Shown here in pieces: positions 63,649 through 64,000 of a stretch of 64,000 nt of DNA. The notes under the pieces were generated by a model that worked only from the letters and a program-made list of their open reading frames with translations, ran no database searches and had not been told where the DNA came from. Numbering within the stretch: the stretch's first letter is position 1; each line of letters begins with the position of its first letter. The stretch is from Butyrivibrio sp. GTDB taxonomy: Bacteria; Bacillota; Clostridia; Lachnospirales; Lachnospiraceae. The stretch covers positions 1-64,000 of the forward strand of contig NZ_SVFW01000020.1 in NCBI RefSeq assembly GCF_015056685.1. Direction: 5' to 3'. Position numbers and translations under genes: made by a program.

Positions 63649-64000
63649 ATGGATAGTAAAAACGGTTATAAAAAACAATTTATAATACTGATAGCACTGG
63701 TATTTGCGGCATTTGTTCTGTGTGGCGCCATAGTTGTCTATGTGGATCCATTTTTCCACTACCATGCGCCCTTAGAGGGATTTCCTTATGTGGTGGACAA
63801 TCAGCTCAGTCAAAATCCCGGAATGGCCAAGAATATGAACTATGAGGGATGTATCATAGGGTCATCCATGACGGTTAATTTTGACACTGATGATTTTAAA
63901 GAGCTCCTTGACGTGAATACTATAAAGCTCAGTTATAGTGGAGCATATCCTAAGGATGACTACAACATTTTATCAATCGTATTTGATAAGGATACATACG
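63649..64000 (+). CDS. SGNH/DltD-like partner of the second MBOAT, cut by window end
   Basis: About 117 residues are visible. An N-terminal anchor (IILIALVFAAFVLCGAIVVY) leads to VDPFFHYHAPLEGFPY, then CIIGSSMTVNFDTDDF with the GSS nucleophile of the SGNH fold. ATG 63649 has AGGA about 8 bases upstream; ATG 63628 in the same frame overlaps the MBOAT stop (TGATG) and is an alternative. The gene runs off the right edge. Confidence 0.7.
   Translation, partial: MDSKNGYKKQFIILIALVFAAFVLCGAIVVYVDPFFHYHAPLEGFPYVVDNQLSQNPGMAKNMNYEGCIIGSSMTVNFDTDDFKELLDVNTIKLSYSGAYPKDDYNILSIVFDKDTY

Noticed and set aside
1..64000. tRNA, rRNA or CRISPR arrays
   Set aside because: No regularly spaced repeats and no recognisable structural RNA were seen by eye; a covariance-model scan was not possible.

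Overview
The window looks like a chromosomal surface-polysaccharide region from a low-GC Gram-positive anaerobe, most probably a Lachnospiraceae close to Butyrivibrio or Pseudobutyrivibrio. This is inferred from strong GGAGG ribosome sites, frequent TTG/GTG starts, a pyrophosphate-dependent phosphofructokinase, and many membrane glycosyltransferase families (DUF6044/DUF6056/DUF6077-like) that are common in that family. No rRNA, tRNA or CRISPR array was seen.

Layout. (1) 1-5.0 kb: insertion-sequence debris. This is a truncated IS66 element on the minus strand with a nonsense codon in tnpB, then an IS21-type istA/istB pair on the plus strand, each interrupted at an 8-base homopolymer, with a coupled third ORF. 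(2) 5.3-7.8 kb: two broken acyltransferase-3 genes and fragments of tandem tyrosine recombinases. (3) 8.2-25.8 kb: a visibly AT-rich polysaccharide cassette: an Alg14/Alg13-type glycosyltransferase pair, a three-gene set that resembles CDP-2-glycerol synthesis, GT23-like, GT4, GT2 and GT32-like transferases, Wzy polymerase, hexapeptide acetyltransferase, Wzx flippase, acyltransferases, a CDP-glycerol glycerophosphotransferase and a GtrII-like enzyme. (4) 25.9-28.1 kb: an IS66 remnant, a broken integrase-like gene, a possibly 5'-truncated unknown gene and a small membrane protein. (5) 28.2-64 kb: PPi-phosphofructokinase, then a long, almost wholly plus-strand locus: Wzz-like protein, UDP-GlcNAc 4,6-dehydratase, an unusual membrane-GT26 fusion, the polyprenyl-phosphate sugar-1-phosphate transferase, UDP-glucuronate epimerase, FdtA/FdtB-type amino-sugar enzymes, mannose-1-P guanylyltransferase, three DPM1-type transferases, at least six large GT-C-like membrane proteins, a second flippase, an SGNH lipoprotein behind phased operator-like repeats, an FAD protein, two MBOAT/SGNH acylation pairs, uridine kinase, LicD and an IspD/TarI-like cytidylyltransferase.

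How it works together (inference). Region 5 supplies the initiating transferase, the GT26 second-step enzyme, chain-length control and lipid-linked sugar modification. Region 3 looks like an exchangeable, strain-specific module with its own Wzx and Wzy that would build a glycerol-phosphate-bearing, acylated polymer. Mobile-element debris on both sides of region 3 fits acquisition by transfer. Several genes are broken at T7, T8 or A8 tracts. In the acyltransferases this could be phase variation, but assembly error or ordinary decay cannot be excluded from sequence alone.
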